NCBI RefSeq assembly: GCF_026385505.1
Contig: NZ_JANIDV010000004.1
Location: 124,001 to 188,000 of the forward strand
Length of the DNA stretch: 64,000 nt
From: Bombella dulcis
GTDB taxonomy: Bacteria; Pseudomonadota; Alphaproteobacteria; Acetobacterales; Acetobacteraceae
Direction of reading: 5' to 3'
The position numbers were made by a program, and so were the translations under genes. Positions 51,781 to 59,790 of the stretch are shown here, piece by piece. The notes under the pieces are model-generated. The model did no database searches, had not been told where the DNA came from, and was given only the letters and a program-made list of their open reading frames with translations. Within the stretch, counting starts at the first letter, position 1; every line of letters starts with the position of its first letter.

Positions 51781-54700
51781 ATGCCCGCTTACAACTACAA
51801 CTCCACCACATACACCTATAACTCTTCATATGATGGCCTGAAGGCAGTAGCTCTCAATCAAGTTCCGAGCAATTGGGTTACGGTGCTGTCCGGTAACACC
51901 GTTAGTTCTGGTACGGCTGTCCCTCTCAGTAATTATTATGTCAGTGGCACCTCGATCAACATAGACTCCTCTGGCGGCACCAGTACGAGCAATTCTTTTG
52001 CCTACGGTTTCGGAACCGGCAATAACGTTACCAATGCTATCACAATAAACGGTGGGCATGTAGCGGTCGCTAGCGGCGCAACCATGTTCGGTGGAACTGC
52101 TCTAAATAAAGGATCCATTGAGGCTGTTGGTGGAGGTGTCATTTCTGGTGGGGTTGTTGGCTCCTCTGGGGCTGTCTTCGCTGGAGCTCTTACAAGCGGG
52201 GGACAGGTTTCCGGTTACGGTACGGTTATCAACCCTAATGTTGCCTCCAAGGGTTACGCTATCGTAGGGGGTGGTGCTGGAGACTTTGTCGTTAAAGGGT
52301 TTTCCGTTGATGGTCAGGGCGGCGTCATGTCAGGTGGCACGTTTAACCCAGGAAGTGTTTACGGTATCGGTAATGCTGGTGTAGGAACTGGCGGGACTAT
52401 ATTCGGCAGTCAGGCTATTTTTGCAACCGGAACCTCCATAAACCAACTTTTCGTTGGAAGTGACGCTGTACAAACCCTTTATAGTAGTGGTGTCGCTTCG
52501 CAATCTACTGTCCTTGGCGGGACCGTCTTAAATTCGGGCGGGACGACATCTGGTGCAACTATACTGAGTGGTGGTTCCCTTAACGTTACAGGAGGGACAT
52601 ACACAAGTTGGCTGCATCCGCAGTTTAAAGTTCAATATGGCGGTTACGGGACTGGAACGTCTAGCAATGACTATATCGGTTCCGGAGCGACAGAATTAGT
52701 GGGTCAAGATGGTATTACCTCTAACTCTGTTCTAACTTCTGGTGCAGTTGGGATTGTTACCCAGGGTGGAACAAGCCTCTTTCCGGTTATAAGTGGTGGA
52801 ACGGAAACGGTCAGTGCAGGGGGTCTCCTCAGCAGCGGCAGTGTAAGCGGTCAAGGCAGCGTCTTCGTTTCTTCTGCCGGTGCCGCCTCCAGTTTAAATG
52901 TTTCTTCCACTGGGTTTGCTCAAGTTCTATCTGGCGGAACTGGATATGCTTTCGTAGCCAACAGCGGTGGTACCGTCGTGGTGGACAGCGGAGGCTCTCT
53001 CGGTCGTTCTCTTCTGAACAGTGGTGGCACCCTCACCGTTCCTTCCGGAGCTGTTATATATAGTGGGGCTACCCTTAATTACGCAAACACGTCTTTTGCT
53101 CTCTCTTCCGGTGCTACTGCAGATTATCTTGTTGCGAGCAATGGGACAGTACTCGCCGTCCCTGGTGCAACGATCGGGAGCATTTATACAGTTAATAGCG
53201 GTGTAGGGTCCGTTGCTTCCGGTATTTCCGTTAACACTCTCTTAGCTGGATTTGATCCTAATAATCCCCTGGCCAATGGTGATGGTACTGTTATTCTCGA
53301 TAGTGGGGGAACTGCGGCCACCTTTGGAGCACAAGGGGGGGCTACCGCCCTCGCCAACAGTGGAACGATTACGAGTGGAGTTAGTATTAGTGGCGGGACC
53401 GGTACTCTTCTAAAAGGAGTTTATGTAGCTAGCGGTGCTACGATGCAAGTATCGGGTGGCACTACCAACGGTTCCCCCTACGATGGTTATCTTTATGTTG
53501 ATACGCCGAACCAGTTTAAAGAACTTGATATTGGAAGTGGTGCGTCGGCATTTGTTGATTCCGGAGCGTCAGTTGGCAGCGTTAATATAACAAATAACGG
53601 TATGGGCACAGTTGGCTCTGGGGTATTTGCTAGTTCACTCAGTGTTACTGGAGCAAATGCATCGGCCTTCCTTTCAAGCGGTGCCACAGTCCCAAATGTA
53701 GTCCTAGCAAGTGGTGCAACAGTTGAAATTCCTAGAGGTGGAGCGGGCGTCAGCGTTCTTTCGGCAATCTCCGGAGCCACAGGTATCATCGACTCTGGTG
53801 CTCGTCTTAATAGCGTCTCTCTTTCTTCCGCTAATGCCACTATCGCATCCGGTGTTTTCGTCAGCAAACTAACTGTGCTAAGTGGCGCATCAGGTGTCTT
53901 GATGCCTGGTGCATCTGTCCAACATATTGAAGTCGCCAATGGCGGTTGGATTAGCGGTGCGACTGTTGCCAACAATGGAGAACTAGTTGTTTCGTCCGGC
54001 GGGACCGCCATACAAAGTTTGATTAAATATGACAGTGGCATGTGGGCTACAAACCCCTACACTATGGTTCAATCTGGAGGGACTGTCGCAAATGCTACCG
54101 TCGCAGGTGCTGGAAGTGTGGGCGAAGGAGCTTCTAATCTAGGGGGACTGCTAACAGTTGAATCGGGTGCTGTCCTGATTAATACATCCATGGGTTATAA
54201 TGCCCGCATTAAAGTAAATGGGTTGTCCTACGACAGCGGTGGCTCAGTTACTGTCAGCAATAATATCTTAACTGTTTCTGAAAATGGACAAAATTGGCAG
54301 ATGAGTATCTCTGGCAATTATGATCCAAGCGGTTTTATTCTCAATAATGATGGGGCTGGTAACACCGTTCTCATCTATCAGAAGTGTTTCCTCGCTGGTA
54401 GCATGATCCGTACTCCTAAAGGAGAGAAGGCTGTGGAACGGCTCCGCAAAGGAGAGACGGTATGTGTCTATGTGGATGGGAAGGAAGAGACAAGGGAGAT
54501 TACGAGCGTTATCCAACGCCGGGCTCGCGTTAACAGCTCACAGCCAGAAGATATTGCTGGTTGGTCTATCATTATTGCAAAGGATGCCTTTGCCCAAGGT
54601 GTTCCTAATAAAGATCTCTCTGTTACACCTGAGCACTGTTTTTATTTTGAAGGCCGTTTCGTTCCTGTGCGTATGCTCGTAAATGGCGAGTCTATCCGGT

Positions 54701-55422
54701 ACGATCACAGTCAAGTCGAATATGATTATTACCACATTAAAACCGAGCCGCATTCCGTTCTGTGGGCCAACAATACGTTAACCGAAAGCTGGTTGGATAC
54801 AGAGGTGCAGGACATCTATAAACAGGATTCCTCCGCAGAAGGAATCATGCGTTTAATTACGCAGCAGAAACTTAACTGGGATGAACATGCGGCAGCTCCG
54901 CTTGATACCTCACAAGCTTTCGTAGAGCCACTACATTCCAGGTTTTCTAGCCGTGCTAAGAAACTCACTCCTGTTAAACAGTCCTTCTCCAACGAGTCCC
55001 TATCAAGTGACATGAGTGCGGATCCTGCTCCTTACATTAGACTTGATGATGGCCGAACCATTCAGCCTCAGCGTCACGAGGCCGGTCGTTATCTTTTCTC
55101 CCTACCTGCTCATGCTCGCAAAGCTATTCTTGGTTCTCGAACATTCCGTCCTTCTGAGACTGTAGGCCCCCACTTGGACGATCGACGTGAACTTGGTATG
55201 CTGATCGGCCAAGTCTCTCTTTGGACTGGTGAAAAGGAACATATCGTTACTCGCCACTTAACTGAGAAAAACCTCAAGGGTTGGGATGTAATCGAGGCTG
55301 GTCCTCATCGCTGGACTAAAGGTGAAGCAGAACTTCTTCTGCATGATGTTCCTGCCTCTGACATAGGTCAGCACATGCTAAGTATCGAAGTCCAAGCAGG
55401 GGGGCCATACAAGGCAGCCTAA
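51781..55422 (+). CDS. AIDA-repeat protein with C-terminal Hint domain
   Basis: A 1213-residue protein. Residues about 20-860 are degenerate strand-loop-strand repeats rich in SGG, GGT and SSGA, as in AIDA-type passenger domains, predicted to form a beta-solenoid. At residue 869 a Hint domain begins with Cys (CFLAGSMIRTPKGEKAVERL), with block VTPEHCFYFEGRFVPVRML and EPHSVLWANNTLTESWLD. A further domain of about 200 residues ends in HRWTKGEAELLLHDV. No signal peptide or autotransporter barrel is visible. A GAGG site precedes the ATG. Hint chemistry suggests self-cleavage at Cys869; surface adhesion is inference. Confidence 0.88.
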   Translation: MPAYNYNSTTYTYNSSYDGLKAVALNQVPSNWVTVLSGNTVSSGTAVPLSNYYVSGTSINIDSSGGTSTSNSFAYGFGTGNNVTNAITINGGHVAVASGATMFGGTALNKGSIEAVGGGVISGGVVGSSGAVFAGALTSGGQVSGYGTVINPNVASKGYAIVGGGAGDFVVKGFSVDGQGGVMSGGTFNPGSVYGIGNAGVGTGGTIFGSQAIFATGTSINQLFVGSDAVQTLYSSGVASQSTVLGGTVLNSGGTTSGATILSGGSLNVTGGTYTSWLHPQFKVQYGGYGTGTSSNDYIGSGATELVGQDGITSNSVLTSGAVGIVTQGGTSLFPVISGGTETVSAGGLLSSGSVSGQGSVFVSSAGAASSLNVSSTGFAQVLSGGTGYAFVANSGGTVVVDSGGSLGRSLLNSGGTLTVPSGAVIYSGATLNYANTSFALSSGATADYLVASNGTVLAVPGATIGSIYTVNSGVGSVASGISVNTLLAGFDPNNPLANGDGTVILDSGGTAATFGAQGGATALANSGTITSGVSISGGTGTLLKGVYVASGATMQVSGGTTNGSPYDGYLYVDTPNQFKELDIGSGASAFVDSGASVGSVNITNNGMGTVGSGVFASSLSVTGANASAFLSSGATVPNVVLASGATVEIPRGGAGVSVLSAISGATGIIDSGARLNSVSLSSANATIASGVFVSKLTVLSGASGVLMPGASVQHIEVANGGWISGATVANNGELVVSSGGTAIQSLIKYDSGMWATNPYTMVQSGGTVANATVAGAGSVGEGASNLGGLLTVESGAVLINTSMGYNARIKVNGLSYDSGGSVTVSNNILTVSENGQNWQMSISGNYDPSGFILNNDGAGNTVLIYQKCFLAGSMIRTPKGEKAVERLRKGETVCVYVDGKEETREITSVIQRRARVNSSQPEDIAGWSIIIAKDAFAQGVPNKDLSVTPEHCFYFEGRFVPVRMLVNGESIRYDHSQVEYDYYHIKTEPHSVLWANNTLTESWLDTEVQDIYKQDSSAEGIMRLITQQKLNWDEHAAAPLDTSQAFVEPLHSRFSSRAKKLTPVKQSFSNESLSSDMSADPAPYIRLDDGRTIQPQRHEAGRYLFSLPAHARKAILGSRTFRPSETVGPHLDDRRELGMLIGQVSLWTGEKEHIVTRHLTEKNLKGWDVIEAGPHRWTKGEAELLLHDVPASDIGQHMLSIEVQAGGPYKAA

Positions 55423-55433
55423 AGTACATATTC

Positions 55434-55454
55434 GGGGGAACGATCTGTTCCCCC
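55434..55454 (+). terminator. Hairpin after the Hint gene
   Basis: A perfect 8-bp stem (GGGGGAAC and GTTCCCCC, 5-nt loop) begins 12 nt past the Hint stop. No T-run follows. It marks the end of the low-GC block; GC-rich sequence resumes after it. Confidence 0.5.
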
Positions 55455-55520
55455 AGAACTTGAAGTGTTGTAGGCTATCCCCTGCCGCTCCCTCCTTTAC
55501 ATGGAGCTCAGTGGCAGCCC

Positions 55521-56498
55521 GTGACAACAGCCCTTTTCCTGACAATCATAGAAGCCATCCTGCCCATCCTGGTGACGCTCGGGCTGGGGTATCTGGCAGC
55601 ATGGAGACGGGATTTCGATTCCCATCAGGCCGGTGTTCTCATCCGGCTTGTCATGCTCTATGCCCTGCCGCTCGCTCTGCTGGCCTCCATTCTCAGCACG
55701 CCACGGGAACGTGTCCTCGCGGCCGGCCCGCTCGCCGTGCTGATTCTCATTGCCATGCTGGGAGTCTATGTCCTCCTCTTCGCCTTTCTGCGCTGGGGAC
55801 TGGGCCGTAAACAGGGTGAAGCCGCCCTGATCTCCATGACGGTGACCGGACCTTCCGTTCCTTTCATTGGCATCCCGGTGCTGGGCCAGCTTTTCGGCCC
55901 CACAAGTGCGGTCCCCATCTCGGTAGCGTCTCTCATCATGAATCTGTGCCAGATTCCCCTGACGCTGATCCTGATGAATCATGACCAGCAACGCCAGCAG
56001 CGGCAGGATGATGCACCCCCTACATGGCAGGCCACATTACGGGAGCTGGGTGGCCATCTGCTCCATTCCTGCAGGGAACCTGTTGTCTGGGCACCCATGC
56101 TGGCTTTCGTGATGGTCCTCGCAGGCATTCACCTTCCACTGCCCCTGAAAAGCTCCCTCCAGCTTCTGGGTCATGCCACGGGTGGAACAGCCCTCTTTGC
56201 CTCCGGCGTGGTCCTCTGTGCCCGACAGGTCCGGTTCAACCTCCCGGTCGGGCTGATGGTTCTGGGGCGCACGATCCTCATTCCCCTTGGCGTCTGCGCT
56301 CTGGCCTTTCTCTGGCGGCTCCCGTCTCTCACCCTGCAGGAAGGCGTCCTCGCCATGGCCATGCCCAGTGCCGCCATGAATGTCATCCTCGCCATGCGCT
56401 ATCACATGATGGAGCGTGAAATTGCATCGGTCCTTTTTTTCGGCACGATCAGCTCCATATTTACTCTGGCATTCTTCATATGGCTGACGCACTCATGA
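55521..56498 (+). CDS. AEC family transporter (auxin efflux carrier/malonate type)
   Basis: A 325-residue inner-membrane carrier with about ten hydrophobic segments in two halves, such as AILPILVTLGLGYLAAWRR near the N terminus, ALISMTVTGPSVPFIGIPVL in the crossover region and VLAMAMPSAAMNVILAMRYH in the second half. The closest described relatives are malonate or auxin transporters; the substrate here is unknown. The start is a GTG with no strong ribosome-binding site. It is the first gene of a three-gene run linked by ATGA overlaps. Confidence 0.85.
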   Translation: MTTALFLTIIEAILPILVTLGLGYLAAWRRDFDSHQAGVLIRLVMLYALPLALLASILSTPRERVLAAGPLAVLILIAMLGVYVLLFAFLRWGLGRKQGEAALISMTVTGPSVPFIGIPVLGQLFGPTSAVPISVASLIMNLCQIPLTLILMNHDQQRQQRQDDAPPTWQATLRELGGHLLHSCREPVVWAPMLAFVMVLAGIHLPLPLKSSLQLLGHATGGTALFASGVVLCARQVRFNLPVGLMVLGRTILIPLGVCALAFLWRLPSLTLQEGVLAMAMPSAAMNVILAMRYHMMEREIASVLFFGTISSIFTLAFFIWLTHS

Positions 56499-57025
56499 CA
56501 GATACACCCCCTGCACCATCTTTCCTTTTTGTCTGCACCGGCAACATATGCCGCTCTCCACTGGCCGAACTCGCCATGCGCCGGGAAGCTGAAGCCCGTG
56601 GCCTGATGATCGACATCGATTCCGCCGGGACGGGCAACTGGCATGAAGGCGACCGGCCAGACCCCCGTGCCCGTGCCACAGCCCGTCGGCATGGGCTGAA
56701 TGCCGATGTCCTGCGGGCACGTCAGGTCCGGCAGGAAGACTTCGACCGGTTCGATCACATCATCGCCCTTGACCGCTCCCACCTCGCTACCCTGAAAAAA
56801 CTCAGACCCGCTGACAGTAAAGCACGCATCACCCTTCTGCTGGACCATGTTGAAGGGCAGCAGGGTCGTGACGTCATTGACCCTTATTACGGCTCTGAAG
56901 ACAACTTCGAGACCACATGGCGGGATGTCGAGGCAGGCTGCAAGGCTCTTGCCACCCGCTATCTGGACCAGCCAGCCGCCACAAAACAGGCTCTTCCGCC
57001 TTTCACCGAGAGACATCAATCATGA
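56495..57025 (+). CDS. Low-molecular-weight protein-tyrosine phosphatase
   Basis: A 176-residue phosphatase. The P-loop VCTGNICRSPLAELAMRR has the CX5RS signature and DPYYG carries the general-acid Asp. The ATG at 56495 overlaps the transporter stop (ATGA); an ATG five codons upstream is possible. Substrates of such enzymes include tyrosine kinases of polysaccharide export, but nothing nearby supports that here. Confidence 0.93.
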   Translation: MTDTPPAPSFLFVCTGNICRSPLAELAMRREAEARGLMIDIDSAGTGNWHEGDRPDPRARATARRHGLNADVLRARQVRQEDFDRFDHIIALDRSHLATLKKLRPADSKARITLLLDHVEGQQGRDVIDPYYGSEDNFETTWRDVEAGCKALATRYLDQPAATKQALPPFTERHQS

Positions 57026-57969
57026 CGGACACCAGTCAGACAAAACGGCCCCTTCTCCTGCTGGAACCCCTCCCTGAGCCTACACTCAGAACTCTGGCAG
57101 AACATTTTGTCATCCATCCTTTCAGCACCATGCAGGAGCTGGAAAAGATTACGCCGGACATTCAGGCCATCGCCACGGGTGGCTCCTATGGTGTGGCCCC
57201 TGAGGTCATGGCCGCCCTGCCACATCTGAAGATCATTGCCGTCAATGGTGTCGGACTGGACAGGATTGATGTTGCCGAAGCCAGACGGCGTGGCATTCAC
57301 GTCACTGTCACGACGGACATTTCCACCAACGACGTGGCCGACATGGCCATGCTTCTCCTGCTGGCCCTGAAACGCAACCTGAAGAGCAATGAACAGTTCC
57401 TGCTTGATGGCAGCTGGGCAGCCGGGAAGCTCCCCCCGCTGGCTCATTCCCTCAATGGGCGGAAGCTGGGCATAGCCGGTTTCGGACGCATCGGGCAGGC
57501 CGTGGCCAGACGGGCAGAAGCCAGCAACATGGATGTGGCCTACTTCAACCCCCATCCTCGTGAACACAGTCCCCTGACCTTCGAGCCTGACCTCAGAAAA
57601 CTGGCCACATGGGCGGATGTTCTGGTCATCACCCTTCCTGCCACCCCGGAAACGAAACACATCATCAATGCCGACATCCTGAAGGCTCTTGGAAAAGATG
57701 GTGTTCTCATCAACACCGCACGGGGCAGTGTCATTGATGAAGAGGCTCTCCTGGACGCCCTGAAGAACAGGTCCATTGCCGGGGCCGGGCTGGATGTGTT
57801 CCAGAACGAACCGACCATCAATCCCGCTTTTCTCACGCTAGACAATGTCGTGCTTCAGCCGCATCAGGCATCCGCCACCATCGAGACACGACTGGCGATG
57901 GGGCAGAACATCATCGACAACCTGCTCGCCTTCTTCAGTGGCAGGCCCCTGCTGACCCCGGTCTGCTGA
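57022..57969 (+). CDS. D-isomer 2-hydroxyacid dehydrogenase (glyoxylate/hydroxypyruvate reductase type)
   Basis: A 315-residue NAD(P)H-dependent dehydrogenase. The start at 57022 (MTDTSQTKRPLLLLEPL) overlaps the phosphatase stop by 4 nt; the frame is open further upstream only inside that gene. The nucleotide motif LGIAGFGRIGQAVARRAE and the catalytic Arg (NTARGSVIDEEAL), Glu (LDVFQNEP) and His (LQPHQASAT) are in place. It likely reduces glyoxylate, hydroxypyruvate or a related 2-oxoacid. Confidence 0.92.
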   Translation: MTDTSQTKRPLLLLEPLPEPTLRTLAEHFVIHPFSTMQELEKITPDIQAIATGGSYGVAPEVMAALPHLKIIAVNGVGLDRIDVAEARRRGIHVTVTTDISTNDVADMAMLLLLALKRNLKSNEQFLLDGSWAAGKLPPLAHSLNGRKLGIAGFGRIGQAVARRAEASNMDVAYFNPHPREHSPLTFEPDLRKLATWADVLVITLPATPETKHIINADILKALGKDGVLINTARGSVIDEEALLDALKNRSIAGAGLDVFQNEPTINPAFLTLDNVVLQPHQASATIETRLAMGQNIIDNLLAFFSGRPLLTPVC

Positions 57970-57994
57970 AAAACGAACCTTCCAGAATCACGAA

Positions 57995-58028
57995 AGCCAG
58001 AGAAGCCGGTATTACGGCTCCTCTGGCT
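57995..58028. terminator. Bidirectional hairpin between convergent genes
   Basis: AGCCAGAG and AGCCG pair with CGGCT and CTCTGGCT around a 6-nt loop, with one internal mismatch. It lies between the dehydrogenase (plus) and the TM2 gene (minus), whose 3' ends face each other. No long T-run is present on either side. Confidence 0.55.
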
Positions 58029-58060
58029 GCACACTTCATCCCTTCATCAGAGGGAAGACC

Positions 58061-58525
58061 TCAGAACCATGAACGGCGGTTCTTCACATAGGTCAGATAG
58101 AAGTCCTGATCGGATTTCGTCAGGTAGATGACCCCCTCAATGAAGGCGATGACCCCGATGATGAGGCTCGGAATTCCGAACAGAAACAGACCAGAACCCG
58201 TCAGCAGCAGCATGATGACACCGGCCCAGTTATAGCCCAGATAGAATTTGTGAACGCCCAGCCCACCAAAGAAAAGGGCCAGAATACCCGCCACCATCTT
58301 GGATTTTCCACCAATCTCATCAAAAGCGTTGCCGCCCCTCTCCAGCACCGTGAAGATGGACAGAGCCTCATCATCACGCACTTCAAAATCAACAGCCGTC
58401 CCATTTTTCAGGAGATTGCTGTCAGAACCAAAACTGGCTCCCTTGAAGGAATAACGTCTGCCATCATCACCGCTGATGAGACCTTCACCACTCTGCGCAT
58501 CGTAAGTCAGGATTGTTCCACGCAT
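58061..58525 (-). CDS. TM2 domain protein with N-terminal cold-shock-like domain
   Basis: A 154-residue membrane protein. The ATG at 58525 (MRGTILTYDAQSGEGLISGD) has a GGAG site 7 nt upstream; ten more in-frame codons precede it. Residues 1-60 resemble a cold-shock OB fold (GEGLISGDDGRRYSF). Residues about 75-140 form a TM2 domain with two membrane helices (VAGILALFFGGLGVHKFYLG, then FGIPSLIIGVIAFIEGVIYL) and the usual GGLGVHKFYLG turn. Function is unknown; the domain pairing is known in other proteobacteria. Confidence 0.85.
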   Translation of the reverse strand: MRGTILTYDAQSGEGLISGDDGRRYSFKGASFGSDSNLLKNGTAVDFEVRDDEALSIFTVLERGGNAFDEIGGKSKMVAGILALFFGGLGVHKFYLGYNWAGVIMLLLTGSGLFLFGIPSLIIGVIAFIEGVIYLTKSDQDFYLTYVKNRRSWF

Positions 58526-58628
58526 CTCTTGTCTCCGTACATGCAGGCCCTGCAACCATCAGGGCCATGTCAGGATAAATGAAACGGCATTCCAGTCAGA
58601 CTGCTTCCAGGCGGGCCGAATCCCCCGG

Positions 58629-59387
58629 TCACTCCGCAAACTGTTCCGCTATAATTCGTTCAGACAGGCTGTGATCCGGGTCGAACAGGAGAGTCACTTT
58701 CTTTTCCTGATCCAGCCTGACGACCACTTCTTCCACATTCCGGATTTCCTCCGGTCCGGCTACGGCAGAGGCAGGCCGTTTGCCCGTATCGGACAGGGTG
58801 AAACGTACCGTCACATCCGCTGGCAGCAGGGCACCCCGCCAGTGCCGGGGATGAAACGGTGAAATGGGCGTAAGGGACAGAAGCTCCGCCCCCAGAGGAA
58901 TGATCGGCCCATGTGCCGAACGGTTATAGGCCGTGGACCCTGCCGGCGTTGCCAGAATGATTCCATCACAGGTCAGGCGTGACATGCGTGTCCGGCCATC
59001 AACCTCGATGCCGATATGCACCGTCTGTCGGGTTTCCCGATACAGGAACACGTCATTGAACCCGATGCCCTCATGCATCTCCCCGGAGGTCGTCCTCGCC
59101 CACATATGCAGGGGGGCAATCTCCGTATGCTGGGCATAGGCCAGACGCTGCGGAAGATGATCTTCCTCGGGGCTGTTCATGAGGAAGCCGATCGTCCCGT
59201 AATTCATGCCAAAAACAGGAATGTTGCGCCCGGGAATATGCAGCAGGGTCTCCAGCATGAAGCCATCACCCCCCAGGCACACCAGCACTTCGGCCTGCTC
59301 CAGTGGAACATTGCCATAACGCCTGGTGAAACGCTTCAGGGCACTCTGCGCCGCCTCAGTCGAAGCCGCAACGAAGGCTATGTTCAT
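58629..59387 (-). CDS. nadK: NAD kinase
   Basis: A 252-residue kinase that makes NADP from NAD and ATP. The GGDG motif lies in VLVCLGGDGFMLETL, the NxxxxGF region is GMNYGTIGFLMN, and the second conserved region is CDGIILATPAGSTAYNRSA. Length is typical of the short alphaproteobacterial form. It is followed upstream by a small secreted protein gene with a 9-nt gap, and both follow purH on the minus strand. Confidence 0.95.
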   Translation of the reverse strand: MNIAFVAASTEAAQSALKRFTRRYGNVPLEQAEVLVCLGGDGFMLETLLHIPGRNIPVFGMNYGTIGFLMNSPEEDHLPQRLAYAQHTEIAPLHMWARTTSGEMHEGIGFNDVFLYRETRQTVHIGIEVDGRTRMSRLTCDGIILATPAGSTAYNRSAHGPIIPLGAELLSLTPISPFHPRHWRGALLPADVTVRFTLSDTGKRPASAVAGPEEIRNVEEVVVRLDQEKKVTLLFDPDHSLSERIIAEQFAE

Positions 59388-59395
59388 AAGGCGTC

Positions 59396-59785
59396 TCAGG
59401 GAGACTCACTGCCCTGATGCTCGATCACATCATAAGCTGCCGAACCGGGATAAGCCCCCTTGCGCACATCCAGAGCCGAAGGACAGATCAGCCTGTCCTT
59501 GTCATACAGGGCCAGCACCCAGATTTTCTTTCCATCAAGGCTGAGCAGCCCATGCAGCTTCACCTCATTGGCCAGACGGACGAATGGCAGCAGGGATTCC
59601 GGCATGACAACATCCCGCCCGTCAGAGAACAGGACGCCATCACCCGTAATCCGGCTGACCGTGCCCGTAAAAACCGGCACGGGCTTCACGTCATACTGGC
59701 AGTCCGCCGCCCGGGCTGCCGGAGACAGCATCCCGGACAGACCACATGCCAGCACGAAAAGAGCAGAAAAGCGGGTGATCATCAT
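59396..59785 (-). CDS. Small secreted protein of unknown function
   Basis: A protein of about 129 residues starting at the ATG pair near 59785 (MMITRFSALFVLACGLSGML), with GAGG just upstream; a TTG start at 59794 would overlap purH. The signal peptide ends near AARA-ADCQYD. The mature part (FTGTVSRITGDGVLFSDGRD, then IWVLALYDKDRLICPSALDV) has two or more cysteines and no recognised domain. It lies between purH and nadK, probably in one transcript. Confidence 0.7.
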   Translation of the reverse strand: MMITRFSALFVLACGLSGMLSPAARAADCQYDVKPVPVFTGTVSRITGDGVLFSDGRDVVMPESLLPFVRLANEVKLHGLLSLDGKKIWVLALYDKDRLICPSALDVRKGAYPGSAAYDVIEHQGSESP

Positions 59786-59790
59786 AAACC

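Noticed and set aside
51781-54380. A CRISPR array or DNA tandem repeat
   Set aside because: The repetitiveness is degenerate and codon-phased within one long frame, as in AIDA-type protein repeats; no constant repeat-spacer unit exists.
54385-55422. A true intein inside a host protein
   Set aside because: The Hint domain is followed by a different C-terminal domain found in such bacterial proteins and no split enzyme flanks it; no C-terminal His-Asn with a downstream nucleophile was identified.
48797-55520. A second copy of the tRNA 3' end as attR
   Set aside because: No copy of the T-arm/acceptor sequence was found by eye; it may have been deleted or lie beyond detection.
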